Assembly: GCA_019116045.1 (NCBI GenBank)
Contig: DXCK01000125.1
Location: 1 to 43,003, forward strand
Direction: 5' to 3'
Origin: Candidatus Bacteroides merdipullorum
GTDB lineage: Bacteria; Bacteroidota; Bacteroidia; Bacteroidales; Bacteroidaceae
DNA: 43,003 nucleotides
Of the stretch, positions 1-8,862 are shown piece after piece (the stretch's first letter is position 1; each line of letters starts with the position of its first letter). Both the position numbers and the translations under genes were made by a program. Under the pieces are notes generated by a model. The model was not told the origin of the DNA. It did no database searches and saw only the letters and a list, made by a program, of their open reading frames with translations.

Positions 1-459
1 CAAGCAGAAGTAATTCCTATTTCGGCGAAATCAAAGTTCAATGTGGATTATGTGATGAAGCGGGTAAAGGATTTGTTGCCCGATTCGCCTCCTTATTTCG
101 ACAAGGACCAGTGGACGGATAAACCTGCCCGCTTCTTTGTGACCGAAATCATACGTGAAAAGATTCTATTGTATTACGATAAGGAGATTCCTTATTCGGT
201 GGAAGTCGTGGTGGAGCAGTTTAAGGAGGACGAACATAAGATTCTTATCAATGCAGTCATTTATGTGGAGCGTGAATCGCAAAAGGGAATCATCATCGGA
301 CGCCAGGGAAGGGCATTGAAAAAGGTTGCTTCGGAGGCGCGGCGTGATTTGGAACGCTTCTTTGGTAAAAGCATCTATCTGGAGACTTTCGTGAAGGTGG
401 ATAAGGATTGGCGCAGTTCGGATAAAGAGTTGAAGAACTTCGGCTACCAACTGGATTAA
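1..459 (+). CDS. era: GTPase Era, C-terminal part (5' end outside window)
   Basis: The frame is open from base 1 (QAEVIPISAKSKFNV...), so the gene starts upstream of the window and an internal GTG or ATG should not be taken as its start. ISAKS looks like the G5 motif that closes the GTPase domain. The rest is the KH domain, with a GIIIGRQG loop of the GxxG type at 298-321 that binds the 3' end of 16S rRNA. In the Era family this protein assists 30S subunit maturation and associates with the inner membrane. The ending (KDWR.......L) matches the family. The next gene, der, follows after 63 bases on the same strand, an arrangement that groups two ribosome-assembly GTPases. The assignment is firm; the missing G1-G4 motifs cannot be checked. 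Confidence 0.95.
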   Translation, partial: QAEVIPISAKSKFNVDYVMKRVKDLLPDSPPYFDKDQWTDKPARFFVTEIIREKILLYYDKEIPYSVEVVVEQFKEDEHKILINAVIYVERESQKGIIIGRQGRALKKVASEARRDLERFFGKSIYLETFVKVDKDWRSSDKELKNFGYQLD

Positions 460-522
460 TGAATTTATATCTATTTTTATATGAGTACGGCTGTGATAGT
501 CGTAGACTAAAAGAATACGATT

Positions 523-1836
523 ATGGGAAATTTAGTAGCTATTGTGGGACGTCCCAATGTAGGGAAATCCACGTTGTTTAACCGCCTGACCAAGACTCGG
601 CAGGCGATTGTGAATGAAGAAGCTGGTACTACCCGTGACCGACAGTATGGGAAGAGTGAGTGGTTGGGACGAGAATTTTCTGTGGTAGATACCGGAGGAT
701 GGGTGGTGAACTCGGACGATATCTTCGAAGAAGAGATACGCAAGCAGGTAATGCTGGCTGTGGACGAGGCAGATGTCATTCTTTTTGTGGTAGATGTGGC
801 TAATGGGGTGACTGATTTGGATCAGGGCGTGACTGACATCTTGAGACGTACCCAAAAGCCTGTGCTGCTGGTGGCAAACAAGACTGATAATTATGATTTG
901 CAGTACAACGCTGCCGAGTTCTATTCCTTGGGTTTGGGAGATCCTTACTGTATTTCTGCTTTATCGGGCAGTGGAACGGGTGATTTGCTGGACAAACTGG
1001 TGTCTTTGTTCAAGAAGGATACGGCAGAACTGATTGAAGAAGACATTCCCCGCATTGCCGTGGTGGGACGTCCCAATGCCGGTAAGTCATCCATTATCAA
1101 TGCTTTCATAGGCGAAGATAGGCACATCGTAACCGAGATTGCCGGCACTACGCGTGACTCTATCTATACGCGTTACAATAAGTTCGGTTTCGACTTCTAC
1201 CTGGTGGATACGGCTGGTATCCGCAAGAAGAATAAGGTGAGCGAGGATTTGGAGTATTACTCTGTCATCCGCTCCATCCGTGCCATCGAGAACTCGGATG
1301 TCTGTGTCCTCATGTTGGATGCCACGCGAGGTATCGAGAGCCAGGACTTGAATATCTTCTCGCTGATACAGAAGAACCAGAAGGGACTGGTGGTAGTGGT
1401 GAACAAGTGGGACTTGGTGGAAGAGAAGACGTCGAAGGTGATGAATACGTTTGAGGCAGCTATCCGTGAACGACTGGCACCTTTCACTGACTTCCCCATT
1501 ATCTTTGCTTCGGCGTTGACCAAGCAACGTATCCTCAAGGTACTTGAAGCGGCCCGCATGGTGTACAAGAACCGGCACGTGCGTATTCCCACGGCCAAGC
1601 TGAACGAAGAGATGCTGTCGCTCATCGAGGCTTATCCGCCTCCTTCCATCAAGGGCAAGTATATCAAGATAAAGTATGTCACCCAGTTGCCCAATACGCG
1701 GGTGCCGTCGTTTGTGTTTTTTGCCAATTTGCCGCAGTATGTCAAGGAGCCGTACAAGCGTTTCCTGGAGAATAAGATGCGCGAGAAGTGGAACCTGAGC
1801 GGGACGCCTATCAATATCTTTATCCGACAGAAGTAA
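523..1836 (+). CDS. der: Ribosome-assembly GTPase Der (EngA)
   Basis: A 437-residue protein with two tandem GTPase domains, the hallmark of Der. The first domain has GRPNVGKS (residues 9-16), GTTRD, DTGG and NKTD (119-122); the second has GRPNAGKS (182-189), GTTRDS, DTAGI and NKWD. A KH-like C-terminal domain follows, with the typical [13 protein letters not shown] and final GTPI.I..R. Der acts on the 50S ribosomal subunit during late assembly in the cytoplasm. Length is normal for the family and the ATG start directly precedes the first beta strand of the G domain. It lies 63 bases behind era and is closed by a hairpin terminator, so era and der probably form the end of one transcript. Confidence 0.97.
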   Translation: MGNLVAIVGRPNVGKSTLFNRLTKTRQAIVNEEAGTTRDRQYGKSEWLGREFSVVDTGGWVVNSDDIFEEEIRKQVMLAVDEADVILFVVDVANGVTDLDQGVTDILRRTQKPVLLVANKTDNYDLQYNAAEFYSLGLGDPYCISALSGSGTGDLLDKLVSLFKKDTAELIEEDIPRIAVVGRPNAGKSSIINAFIGEDRHIVTEIAGTTRDSIYTRYNKFGFDFYLVDTAGIRKKNKVSEDLEYYSVIRSIRAIENSDVCVLMLDATRGIESQDLNIFSLIQKNQKGLVVVVNKWDLVEEKTSKVMNTFEAAIRERLAPFTDFPIIFASALTKQRILKVLEAARMVYKNRHVRIPTAKLNEEMLSLIEAYPPPSIKGKYIKIKYVTQLPNTRVPSFVFFANLPQYVKEPYKRFLENKMREKWNLSGTPINIFIRQK

Positions 1837-1853
1837 GTTTAGCTACGAGCTAC

Positions 1854-1901
1854 AAGCTACGAGCCACGAGAGATAAGATACTCGTCACTCGTAGCTTTTT
1901 T
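1854..1901 (+). terminator. Rho-independent terminator after der
   Basis: AAGCTACGAG (1854-1863) pairs with CTCGTAGCTT (1888-1897), and inside it ACGAG (1866-1870) pairs with CTCGT (1881-1885), giving a long hairpin that runs into a T tract. It stands 17 bases after the der stop codon, in a convergent gap with the TolC-like gene. The repeats downstream can fold similarly and may serve the opposite strand. Confidence 0.75.
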
Positions 1902-1980
1902 ATGTCCATGCCACTCGTAGCTTGTAGCTCGTCCACTCGTAGCTTTTTATGTCCATGCCACTCGTAACTTGTAGCTCGTC
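1886..1980. repeat. Tandem duplication, two 47-48 bp units rich in CTCGTAGC
   Basis: Unit 1 is 1886-1933 and unit 2 is 1934-1980; they differ by one T in a T run and one G/A change. Each contains CACTCGTAGC, a T run, ATGTCCATGC and CTTGTAGCTCGTC. The stretch 1914-1932 is also a perfect 19-bp reverse complement of 1845-1863, so the whole der-tolC gap is a nested inverted repeat. No gene is visible in it. Confidence 0.85.
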
Positions 1981-1998
1981 ACTTGTAGCTTATAACGC

Positions 1999-3294
1999 TC
2001 ACCGCCCCGTGGCCTGCAGGTACTCCCGCTTCTTCACCTCATACTGCGCATAGCTCTCGACATACTTGTCGCGGCTCTGCTGGTAGATGGTCTGCGCTTC
2101 GAGCAGGTCGCTCATGGTGCAGGTGCCGGCGTGGTAGTAGTCGGTCTGCAGGCGGAGGTTCTCCGCGGCCTGACCGATGGACTCGATGGCTATCTGCACC
2201 TGCTTGTAGGCGTCGGTGACGGCGTTCCACGTGTTTTGCATATTGATGACCAGCAGTTCGCTGCCGTCGCGCAGGTTGTTCTCCTCGGTGCGGACGGCCA
2301 GGCGGCTGCGCTTCAGGCTGTGGCTGCCTTCCCACCAGCCGGAGAGGGGGACGCTGACGGTGGCGAAGCCCATCCAGTAGTTGCGGTCGCGGTCCAGCAG
2401 GTTGTCGTACATGAAGCCGCCGCCGATGGCTACGGTGGGCAACTGCTTGCCGAGGGTCGCCTTCCGCTCCAGCCGGCTGGCCTTCAGCTTGGCTTGCAGC
2501 AGGTTGTATTCGGGGGTGAGGGCGAGCGAGGCCTCCGGCGTGCGGTAGAGTTCGAGGGGCGAGGCGGGCAGCGAGTCGGCCACCTGGAAGGCCACGTCCA
2601 CGCTGTCGCCGGGCGTGCCGATGTATTGTGCCAGCAGGCGTCGCGACAGGGCGAGGGCGTTTTCGACGTTGATGCGCGTGCTGCGGGTGTCGTTCTGCCG
2701 CAGTTGCACTTGCAGCAGGTCGTTGCGGTTGGTCACGCCCGCGCTGACGGCGGCATCGACGTCCTTGTGTATCTCGGCCAGTTGCGCCTCCACCACGGTG
2801 AGCGTGCGGAGCTTCTCCTTCAGCATGGCCACCTGCCAGTAGTATTGCTCGGCGGTGAGGCGCACCTCGTTCTCGGCCTGACGGCCCAGGAGGCGGTACT
2901 TCTCGACGTTCACTTCGGCCAGCTTGTTGCCCTGCACGATTTGCCCGCCGGTGAACAGGGGCATCGAGGCGGTGACGCCGCCCACCAGTCCGTTCTTCAT
3001 CAGTCCCAGCCCCATGCCGGGTGCCAGTTCCATGCCCAGCAGATGGGTGGACGACAGGAATCCGGCCCCCGTGGCGCTGACCGAGGGGAAGTATTTGGTG
3101 AACGCCTCCCGGCGCTGGTGCCGGGCGGAGGTGAGGTCGTTCTGCGCGTTCTGCATACGGGCGTTGTTGCGCAAGGCTTGTTCCACGCACTCGTCCAGTG
3201 TGTAGGTCTGCTGGGCGGCCAGCGGCAGGGCCGTCAGACTCCAGGCGCAGAGCAGGAGGATGTATTTGCTTCTTATGTGTCTCATTTCTTTCAA
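1999..3294 (-). CDS. TolC-family outer membrane efflux protein
   Basis: A 431-residue protein with an N-terminal signal peptide (hydrophobic stretch ending LPLAAQQ) followed by YTLDECVEQALRNN, the usual opening of TolC/OEP channels, and two long coiled-coil OEP repeats. Such proteins form trimeric outer membrane channels that receive substrate from an RND pump and its periplasmic adaptor. It is the last gene of the adaptor-permease-channel operon on this strand, but is separated from the permease by 255 bases holding a repeat array. A second Met (MRHIRSK) three residues in is an alternative start. Length is slightly below E. coli TolC, as is common in this family. Confidence 0.92.
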   Translation of the reverse strand: MKEMRHIRSKYILLLCAWSLTALPLAAQQTYTLDECVEQALRNNARMQNAQNDLTSARHQRREAFTKYFPSVSATGAGFLSSTHLLGMELAPGMGLGLMKNGLVGGVTASMPLFTGGQIVQGNKLAEVNVEKYRLLGRQAENEVRLTAEQYYWQVAMLKEKLRTLTVVEAQLAEIHKDVDAAVSAGVTNRNDLLQVQLRQNDTRSTRINVENALALSRRLLAQYIGTPGDSVDVAFQVADSLPASPLELYRTPEASLALTPEYNLLQAKLKASRLERKATLGKQLPTVAIGGGFMYDNLLDRDRNYWMGFATVSVPLSGWWEGSHSLKRSRLAVRTEENNLRDGSELLVINMQNTWNAVTDAYKQVQIAIESIGQAAENLRLQTDYYHAGTCTMSDLLEAQTIYQQSRDKYVESYAQYEVKKREYLQATGR

Positions 3295-3329
3295 TGTTAT
3301 GGCTGTTTGTATTCTGTTTCTTATTCTTA

Positions 3330-3545
3330 TTTGCGGGGGTCATCGCAATTACGTTTGCGGGGGTCATCGCAATTACGTTTGCGGGGGGTACCGCAATTAC
3401 GTTTGCGGGGGGTACCGCAATTACATTTGCGGGGGGTAGTAACCCCCATACCCCGGGGGGTAGTAACCCCTACCCGCCTAAGGGTGCGTACCCCTACCCG
3501 CCTAAGGGTAGGTACCCCCACCCGCGTAAGGGTAGGGCCCCCACC
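3330..3545. repeat. Nine-unit 24-bp tandem array in the RND-tolC intergenic gap
   Basis: Nine consecutive 24-bp units keep exact phase. Units 1-2 begin TTTGCGGGGGTCATCGC; units 3-4 have TTTGCGGGGGGTACCGC; unit 5 starts like unit 4 but ends TAGTAACCCCCAT; units 6-9 drift to CCGCCTAAGGGTAGGTACC types. The sequence therefore changes stepwise from one end to the other. Units are G/C-rich with internal complementarity (GGGGTACC, GGGTA...TACCC), so the operon mRNA would be strongly structured here. The array begins 4 bases after the permease stop in the transcribed direction. Because 24 is divisible by 3, both strands stay open, but I do not regard any of it as coding. Confidence 0.9.
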
Positions 3546-3549
3546 CGTA

Positions 3550-6500
3550 TTATTGCTGCTCCAAGGCATCCCACTTGGCGCGCCGCTCCGTGCTGCCCCG
3601 GAAGGTGAGCAGGTACAGGCACGGCAGGACGGTCAGGATGAACAGCATCGTTATCAGCGTGCCGTAGCAGATGACCGTGCCCATCGGCATCCACAGACTC
3701 GACTTGCCCAGTATCATTGGGATAACGCCCATCGAGGCGGCGGCAGAGGTGAGGAAGATAGGACGCATACGGCGCAGGGCGGAGTGGTAGATGGCTTGCT
3801 CGGCAGTCATGTGCTCCGTGGCGCGCAATTCCTCGGCATAGTCTATCATGATGATACCGTTGCGCACGATGATACCCATCAGGCTCACCACGCCCAGGAT
3901 GGCCGTGATGCTGAAGTCCACGCCTTGAATCCATATGCCGAAGGCGGTGCCGAACACGCAGAGCGTCATGCTGCCGAAGATGAGCAGGGCGATGCTTATC
4001 TTGCGGAAGTGCGCCAGCAGGATGAAGAAGATGATGGCGGCGGCCAGCATCAGCCCACCCATAATCTGGGGCATCCGTTCATCCGTTTTCTCCTGTTCGC
4101 CTCCGTAGGTCAGTGTGACGCCCGGCGAAAGCGGGAAATCCTTCAGCTCTTCCCGGATACGGGCAGTCATCTGCATGGCATTCTCGCCCCGTGCCAGGTC
4201 GGCCTGCACGCTGGCGGTATAGATGCCGTTGCGCTGCACAATCTGTCCTTCTTTCCATGCAGGCACCACGTCGGCCACCTGGCGCAAAGGCACGTCGGCC
4301 AGTCCGGCACTGACGGGCACCAGCTCGTCGTTCAGCTCGGCGGGCCGGGCATGGTCTGCCTGCGTGCTCTTCAGCATGACCGGGATATTATAGTCTTCTT
4401 CCCACACGTTGGCTATCGCCAACCCGTCGCCATAACGCATACTGAGAGTCGACTCCAGCCCCAAGTTGGTCACCCCAAGGCGAGTGGCTTCATCTTCTTT
4501 CAGCCGAATATCAACGGCGGGCAACGGCTCATTGAAGTCAGTCTGCACCAGTAGCAGGCCGTCCATCCCGTGCAACCGCTCTTCTATCTTCCGTGCATCA
4601 TGCTTGATAGCCTCCAGGTCTTCGCCCGAAAGACGTACCTCGACGGGATAGACCGCATCGCTATAGCTGAGCTGCTTGAAGCGCACGCGGGCACCGGGGA
4701 AGTAGTCGGTATATTCAGGCGTATATTCATCCAGCAGTTCTTCCGTAGCTTCCACTCCTGTCGTGTTCACGATGAACTGCGCATAATTGGTTCCTGCTAT
4801 CTGCGGAGCATACGAAGTCTGGAAGCGGGGCGAAGCACATCCCTTGAAGGAAGCCACGCTCACCACGCGCGGGTCTTGGCGCAGGATATGTTCCAGGCTG
4901 TCGGCAACTTGTGTCGTCACATCTACGTCCGTGCCCGTAGGCAAGGTGATTTCCACAGCAAACTGGTTACGGTCGGCCACAGGAAGCATGCGCTGGGGCA
5001 GACGGGAGAGCATTACCCCACCGATGATGACAAATACCAAGCCAACCGCTACCGTAATCTTGGGATGGGCGAAGCAACAGCCGAACAGGCGGTTATAATA
5101 CTTCTGCAAGAGATCGAGGAAGGAGAAAGCCTTCTTGCCGCCTTGCTCCTTCACCTCCATCGGCTTGCGTATGAACCAGAATTGCATGAAGGGCACGAGC
5201 AGCGTGGCCACGAGCAACGACACGGCCAGCACGATGGTGATGCCCCACGGGAAGTGCAGCAGGAAATCGTGTATCATGCCCGTACACGTTGCCAGGAAGG
5301 GGAAGAACGTGATGCTGATGGCCAGCGTGGCAGAGAAGATGGACTTGAGGAAGTGCGTGGTGCTCTGGATGGAGGCGTGCCAGCGCGACATCCCTTCGCC
5401 CAACTTCTCCAGGTAACTGTCGATGATGACGATGCTATTGTCCACAATCATGCCCAGCGTCACAATCAGTCCGGCCAAGGTCACGGTGTTCAGCTCAATG
5501 CCGAAGGCGTAGAACAGCCCGAGGGATATGAATATGGTAATCGGGATGGTCGATGCGGCCACCAAGGCCACACGCAAGGGCAGCAGGAGCATCACCACGA
5601 TGACCACGGCCACGATGGCGATGATGAGCTCGTGCAGGAAGTTGGACACGCTGTCGTCCACCACCTTCGGCTGGTCGGTGATGCGGAACAGGGTGACATC
5701 GGCGGGCAACTCCGGCTGGAACTCGGCCAACACACGGTTTACCTCCTCGCCCATCGCCACGATGTTCTGCCCCTTCTTCATCTCGACGGAGAGCAGGAGA
5801 CACTTGCGCCCGTTGTTGGTGATGTAGCTGTCGGGGTCGGGATATTCGCGCACCACGCGGGCCACGTCCTTCAGGCGGACGACATTGCCCTGCGGGTCGG
5901 CATAGACAATCTGCTCCTGCACGTCGCGCACGGTGTTGAGCGAACGGCTGACGTAGATGGGCGATACCATCGTGCCGTCCTTCACACGGCCGCCGCTGGT
6001 GGTGAATCCCTTCTGCATCAGGCTGAGGGCCAGCGTCTGTTCGTTCAGCCCGTACTTCGAGAGGCGGTCGTGGTCGAGGTAGACGGAAATCTGCTCGTTC
6101 TGCATCCCGCTCACGGTCATGCGTCCCACGGCGGGGATGCGGCGCAGGCGGCCTTGCAGCAGGTCCATGTAGTCGTCCAGCTCGCGATAGGTCTTGTCCT
6201 CGCTCTCCATCGTGATCAGCAGGGCGGAGGTGTCGCCGAAGTCGTCCTGCACCACCACGGCCAGCACGTTCGGGGGCAACTGTGCCTTGAACTGCGACAC
6301 GCCGTGCTTGAACTTGCTCCAGAACTCGTCCTTGTTGGTCAGGTCGTCGTTCAGCTCCACCTGGATGTAGACGATGCCGTCGCGGCTCTTCGAGAAGGTC
6401 TTCTCCTTCTTCACCTCCTTATAAGTAAAGATGTATTCTTCGAGCGGCTTGGTCACCTGCTCCACCATCTCCTGTGCCGTGTTGCCGGGAGCCACGGCCA

Positions 6501-6660
6501 CCACGATGCCCTGCCGCACGGTGAAGTCGGGGAACTCGTTCTTCCGCATCTCGGGCAGGCTGTACACGCCGAAGGCCACCAGGCACGTCACCACCAGGAT
6601 GACTATCTGGCGGTAGTACATGGCCCATTCGACGAAGTTGCGTTTCTTGTTCTTTTCCAT
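3550..6660 (-). CDS. RND-family efflux permease (AcrB/MexB-like)
   Basis: A protein of 1036 residues from the chosen ATG at 6660 (MEKNKKRNFVEWAMYYRQ); an in-frame ATG at 6702 would overlap the preceding gene and adds 14 residues unlike the family. It has an N-terminal transmembrane helix, two large periplasmic loops and two six-helix bundles, the standard 12-helix RND layout. Proton-driven inner membrane pumps of this kind work with an adaptor and a TolC channel, both encoded here. In TM4 the usual VDDA relay reads VDNS, and in TM10 the conserved Lys is Arg (IIVRNGI), so the proton-relay set differs from AcrB. Substrate (drug, bile salt, lipid) cannot be told from the sequence. Confidence 0.93.
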   Translation of the reverse strand: MEKNKKRNFVEWAMYYRQIVILVVTCLVAFGVYSLPEMRKNEFPDFTVRQGIVVAVAPGNTAQEMVEQVTKPLEEYIFTYKEVKKEKTFSKSRDGIVYIQVELNDDLTNKDEFWSKFKHGVSQFKAQLPPNVLAVVVQDDFGDTSALLITMESEDKTYRELDDYMDLLQGRLRRIPAVGRMTVSGMQNEQISVYLDHDRLSKYGLNEQTLALSLMQKGFTTSGGRVKDGTMVSPIYVSRSLNTVRDVQEQIVYADPQGNVVRLKDVARVVREYPDPDSYITNNGRKCLLLSVEMKKGQNIVAMGEEVNRVLAEFQPELPADVTLFRITDQPKVVDDSVSNFLHELIIAIVAVVIVVMLLLPLRVALVAASTIPITIFISLGLFYAFGIELNTVTLAGLIVTLGMIVDNSIVIIDSYLEKLGEGMSRWHASIQSTTHFLKSIFSATLAISITFFPFLATCTGMIHDFLLHFPWGITIVLAVSLLVATLLVPFMQFWFIRKPMEVKEQGGKKAFSFLDLLQKYYNRLFGCCFAHPKITVAVGLVFVIIGGVMLSRLPQRMLPVADRNQFAVEITLPTGTDVDVTTQVADSLEHILRQDPRVVSVASFKGCASPRFQTSYAPQIAGTNYAQFIVNTTGVEATEELLDEYTPEYTDYFPGARVRFKQLSYSDAVYPVEVRLSGEDLEAIKHDARKIEERLHGMDGLLLVQTDFNEPLPAVDIRLKEDEATRLGVTNLGLESTLSMRYGDGLAIANVWEEDYNIPVMLKSTQADHARPAELNDELVPVSAGLADVPLRQVADVVPAWKEGQIVQRNGIYTASVQADLARGENAMQMTARIREELKDFPLSPGVTLTYGGEQEKTDERMPQIMGGLMLAAAIIFFILLAHFRKISIALLIFGSMTLCVFGTAFGIWIQGVDFSITAILGVVSLMGIIVRNGIIMIDYAEELRATEHMTAEQAIYHSALRRMRPIFLTSAAASMGVIPMILGKSSLWMPMGTVICYGTLITMLFILTVLPCLYLLTFRGSTERRAKWDALEQQ

Positions 6661-6685
6661 TATGATGAATAGTCTTTGGTTCAGG

Positions 6686-7726
6686 TCATTTCTTGTCTTC
6701 AATGCTTACCGGGGTGCCGTTGCACACCTTGTGCTGGCCCTTCACGATGACGCGGTCGCCGGCTTGCAGGCCTTCTGTCACGACCACGCCGTCGCTCTCG
6801 AAATCGCTACACGTTATGTAGCACTTCTCTGCTTTTCCTTCGTTGTCCTTCCAGACAAAGGTGCGGTTCTTCTCGTCAAGCTGCACGATGTGTACCGGCA
6901 AGACGTAGGCTGTGTTTTCTCCCTCCGATGCCAGGGCTACTTCGCACACCATTCCCGGCAACAGTTCGCTGCCAGCTTCGTTCACGTTCAATTTCACCTC
7001 GTACGAGCGAGACAAGGCATTGGCTGTGACGCCCCTTTCGGTCACCGTAGCCGCGTAGGTCTTTCCTCCAAGGGCGGCCACCCGTATTTGTCCGGCCTGT
7101 CCCGTACGGATACGTCCAATCTCAGCCTCGGGCACGGCAATCTTTACTTGTACGTTTCCGGTGGAAACCAGTTTGGCCACGCTCTGTCCGGGGATGACGT
7201 TCTGTCCGGCTTCCCCGGTCTTTTCGGCGATGGTGCCGGCATACGGGGCACGCAGTTGGCAGTCGTTCAGTTGCTTGCGTGCCAGGGTCTCCATCGAGCG
7301 TGCCTGTTCCAACTTGCTTTGTACCTCTACCCACTTGATTTCTGGCAGGCTTCCTTTGTCGTGCAGTTGCTTCATGCGGCGATAGGCATCTTCTGCTTGC
7401 GTCAGTGCTGCCGCAGCAGCAGCGTGGCTACTGCGCGCAGCGGCGTCGTCCAGTACGCCTATCAGCGTTCCTTCTCGTACGTGGTCACCCAGGCGGACAT
7501 TCATGCTGCGTATGGTCCCTGGGGTGGAGAAGCTTAAAAGTGTTCCGTTTTTCTCTTCTATAGTCCCAGAGTAGTGTCCTTTTTGACTCATGCTGACGGG
7601 AGACACTTCGCAGACCTCCACTTTGACAGCTTCGCTGCCGGCATCTTTCTCCAGACTTCCCTGATGGCAACCTGTTATGAATAACATTGCTGATAAACAG
7701 GTTGTTACATAGTTGATTCGTTCCAT
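6686..7726 (-). CDS. RND efflux membrane fusion lipoprotein (adaptor)
   Basis: From the ATG at 7726 the product has 346 residues and opens with a lipoprotein signal (hydrophobic run ending FITGC, lipid-anchored Cys about residue 20). Longer frames begin upstream at 7819 but place 31 unrelated residues before this signal, so 7726 is preferred. The body follows the HlyD/AcrA order: half lipoyl segment (PGTIRSMNVRLGDHVREGTLIGVLD), coiled-coil hairpin, second lipoyl half (LRAPYAGTIAEKTGEAGQ.V.PGQ), beta barrel and membrane-proximal domain. It connects the RND permease to the outer membrane channel in the periplasm. It is the first gene of the operon; the permease start lies 26 bases after its stop. 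Confidence 0.92.
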   Translation of the reverse strand: MERINYVTTCLSAMLFITGCHQGSLEKDAGSEAVKVEVCEVSPVSMSQKGHYSGTIEEKNGTLLSFSTPGTIRSMNVRLGDHVREGTLIGVLDDAAARSSHAAAAAALTQAEDAYRRMKQLHDKGSLPEIKWVEVQSKLEQARSMETLARKQLNDCQLRAPYAGTIAEKTGEAGQNVIPGQSVAKLVSTGNVQVKIAVPEAEIGRIRTGQAGQIRVAALGGKTYAATVTERGVTANALSRSYEVKLNVNEAGSELLPGMVCEVALASEGENTAYVLPVHIVQLDEKNRTFVWKDNEGKAEKCYITCSDFESDGVVVTEGLQAGDRVIVKGQHKVCNGTPVSIEDKK

Positions 7727-7946
7727 AAGAAATACTTGTTTGAAAATGATGTTGTTCTTAAATTCGCTGCAAAGGAATGGGCTTTCTGTGAAAAACACGA
7801 TATCTATTCTTCTTTTCAACTGGTCATTTTGGTCGTAAAAGATGAAAAACAGAAGAATGGAACAGAGAAGCAGCGTTTTGTATTATCCCGAATTGGAGGT
7901 AAATGTTTTACTTTGCGACGGAAAAAGAAACACTAAAGCATATAAT
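7727..7946. promoter_or_regulatory. Divergent control region between efflux operon and AraC regulator
   Basis: This 220-bp gap separates two diverging transcription units and probably holds both promoters and the regulator's operator. On the plus strand TTACTTTG (7908-7915) is one mismatch from the Bacteroidetes -7 box TAnnTTTG and lies 32 bases before the regulator start. On the minus strand TTCCTTTG (about 7771-7778) is a similar one-mismatch box. No convincing -33 TTTG at the right spacing was found for either, so the exact elements are tentative. Confidence 0.35.
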
Positions 7947-8849
7947 ATGGAATTTGGAAATGAAATGAACGACGTAGTTAGGGCCAATCTGGAGACTGCA
8001 CGCTCGCGCGGGATGACCGTTTACAGCGATGATCGCATCGCCCTTGTTGAAAACCTGAAAGATGTGAGCAGCTCGGGGCCGATACGTTTGGATGCATTCA
8101 TCGCTGTGTTGTGTTTGCGGGGAAGGTCTTCTGTCTACATCAACGGCAAGCTACACGAAGTAGGAACCAACCAGTTGCTGGTCTGCCATCCTAACATCAT
8201 TCTGGAGAAAAGCACATTGAGCATGGATTTCGAGTTCCGCACAATCTGCCTCTCCAGGGAATACTTGCAGCAAATGACCGTGGTGGGCGGTACAGACCCT
8301 TGGGATGCCATCAACTTCTTTGAGAAGTTCCCGGTGTTACAACTGCAACCGGAAGAAGTGAAGTGCCTCTGTCAATACTACGATTTGATGCGGTCTAAAC
8401 TGATGGGCACTCCCCATAAGCACTTGAAAGAAGTGATAGACGCTTTGCTGGTGGCATTTTTGTATGAGTTTCGCGATTCTCTCGAACGCCGGGGCGGCTT
8501 TAAGCCACAGACCTTTACGTCGGGCGACCGCGTGTTTCGCGACTTTCTCGAGCTACTGACCACGTCCTACCCCAAGTCGCGCAGCGTGTCATTTTATGCC
8601 GACAAGTTGTGTCTTACGCCCAAGTACCTCTCTACCGTCTGCAAGGAGTGCAGCGGATACACGGCTTCCGAGCTTATCAACCGTTACGTGGTGAAAGACA
8701 TCGACTACTTGCTGAAGAAGCGCGACAAGAGCGTCAAGGAAATCTGCAATGAGCTGGAGTTCCCCAACCTCTCTTTCTTCGGCCGTTACGTCAAGAAGCA
8801 CTTGGGCCTGTCGCCTAAACAATATCGCGAAAGCATTGCAAGCGAATGA
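7947..8849 (+). CDS. AraC-family transcriptional regulator
   Basis: From ATG 7947 the product has 300 residues; an upstream in-frame ATG at 7842 would add 35 residues that do not resemble the family. The N-terminal half is a cupin-like sensing region (VYINGKLHEVGTNQLLVCHP). The C-terminal 100 residues carry two helix-turn-helix motifs: VSFYADKLCLTPKYLSTVCK and VKEICNELEFPNLSFFGRYV, followed by KKHLGLSPKQYR, the AraC signature. It is transcribed divergently from the adaptor-RND-TolC operon, which makes that operon its likely target, by analogy with many local efflux regulators. The ligand is unknown. Confidence 0.9.
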   Translation: MEFGNEMNDVVRANLETARSRGMTVYSDDRIALVENLKDVSSSGPIRLDAFIAVLCLRGRSSVYINGKLHEVGTNQLLVCHPNIILEKSTLSMDFEFRTICLSREYLQQMTVVGGTDPWDAINFFEKFPVLQLQPEEVKCLCQYYDLMRSKLMGTPHKHLKEVIDALLVAFLYEFRDSLERRGGFKPQTFTSGDRVFRDFLELLTTSYPKSRSVSFYADKLCLTPKYLSTVCKECSGYTASELINRYVVKDIDYLLKKRDKSVKEICNELEFPNLSFFGRYVKKHLGLSPKQYRESIASE

Positions 8850-8862
8850 CGGTGGGGTGCTA

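Noticed and set aside
3330..3545. CRISPR array
   Set aside because: The 24-bp units are contiguous with no unique spacers, and no cas genes are present.
3198..3608. Open frames on both strands across the 24-bp array (ITFAG-type and RKRNCDDP-type repeat peptides)
   Set aside because: A repeat length divisible by three keeps all frames open by chance; they overlap the ends of real genes and have no start signals.
2131..4554. Very long plus-strand frame (807 codons) opposite tolC and the RND permease
   Set aside because: It is antisense to two clear genes in G/C-rich DNA, where antisense frames stay open; its composition (His, Gln, Val, Gly) resembles no protein.
4570..6672. 700-codon plus-strand frame opposite the RND permease, and a 513-codon one opposite ispG (8749-10290)
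   Set aside because: Both are mirror frames of confidently identified proteins, without protein-like motifs.
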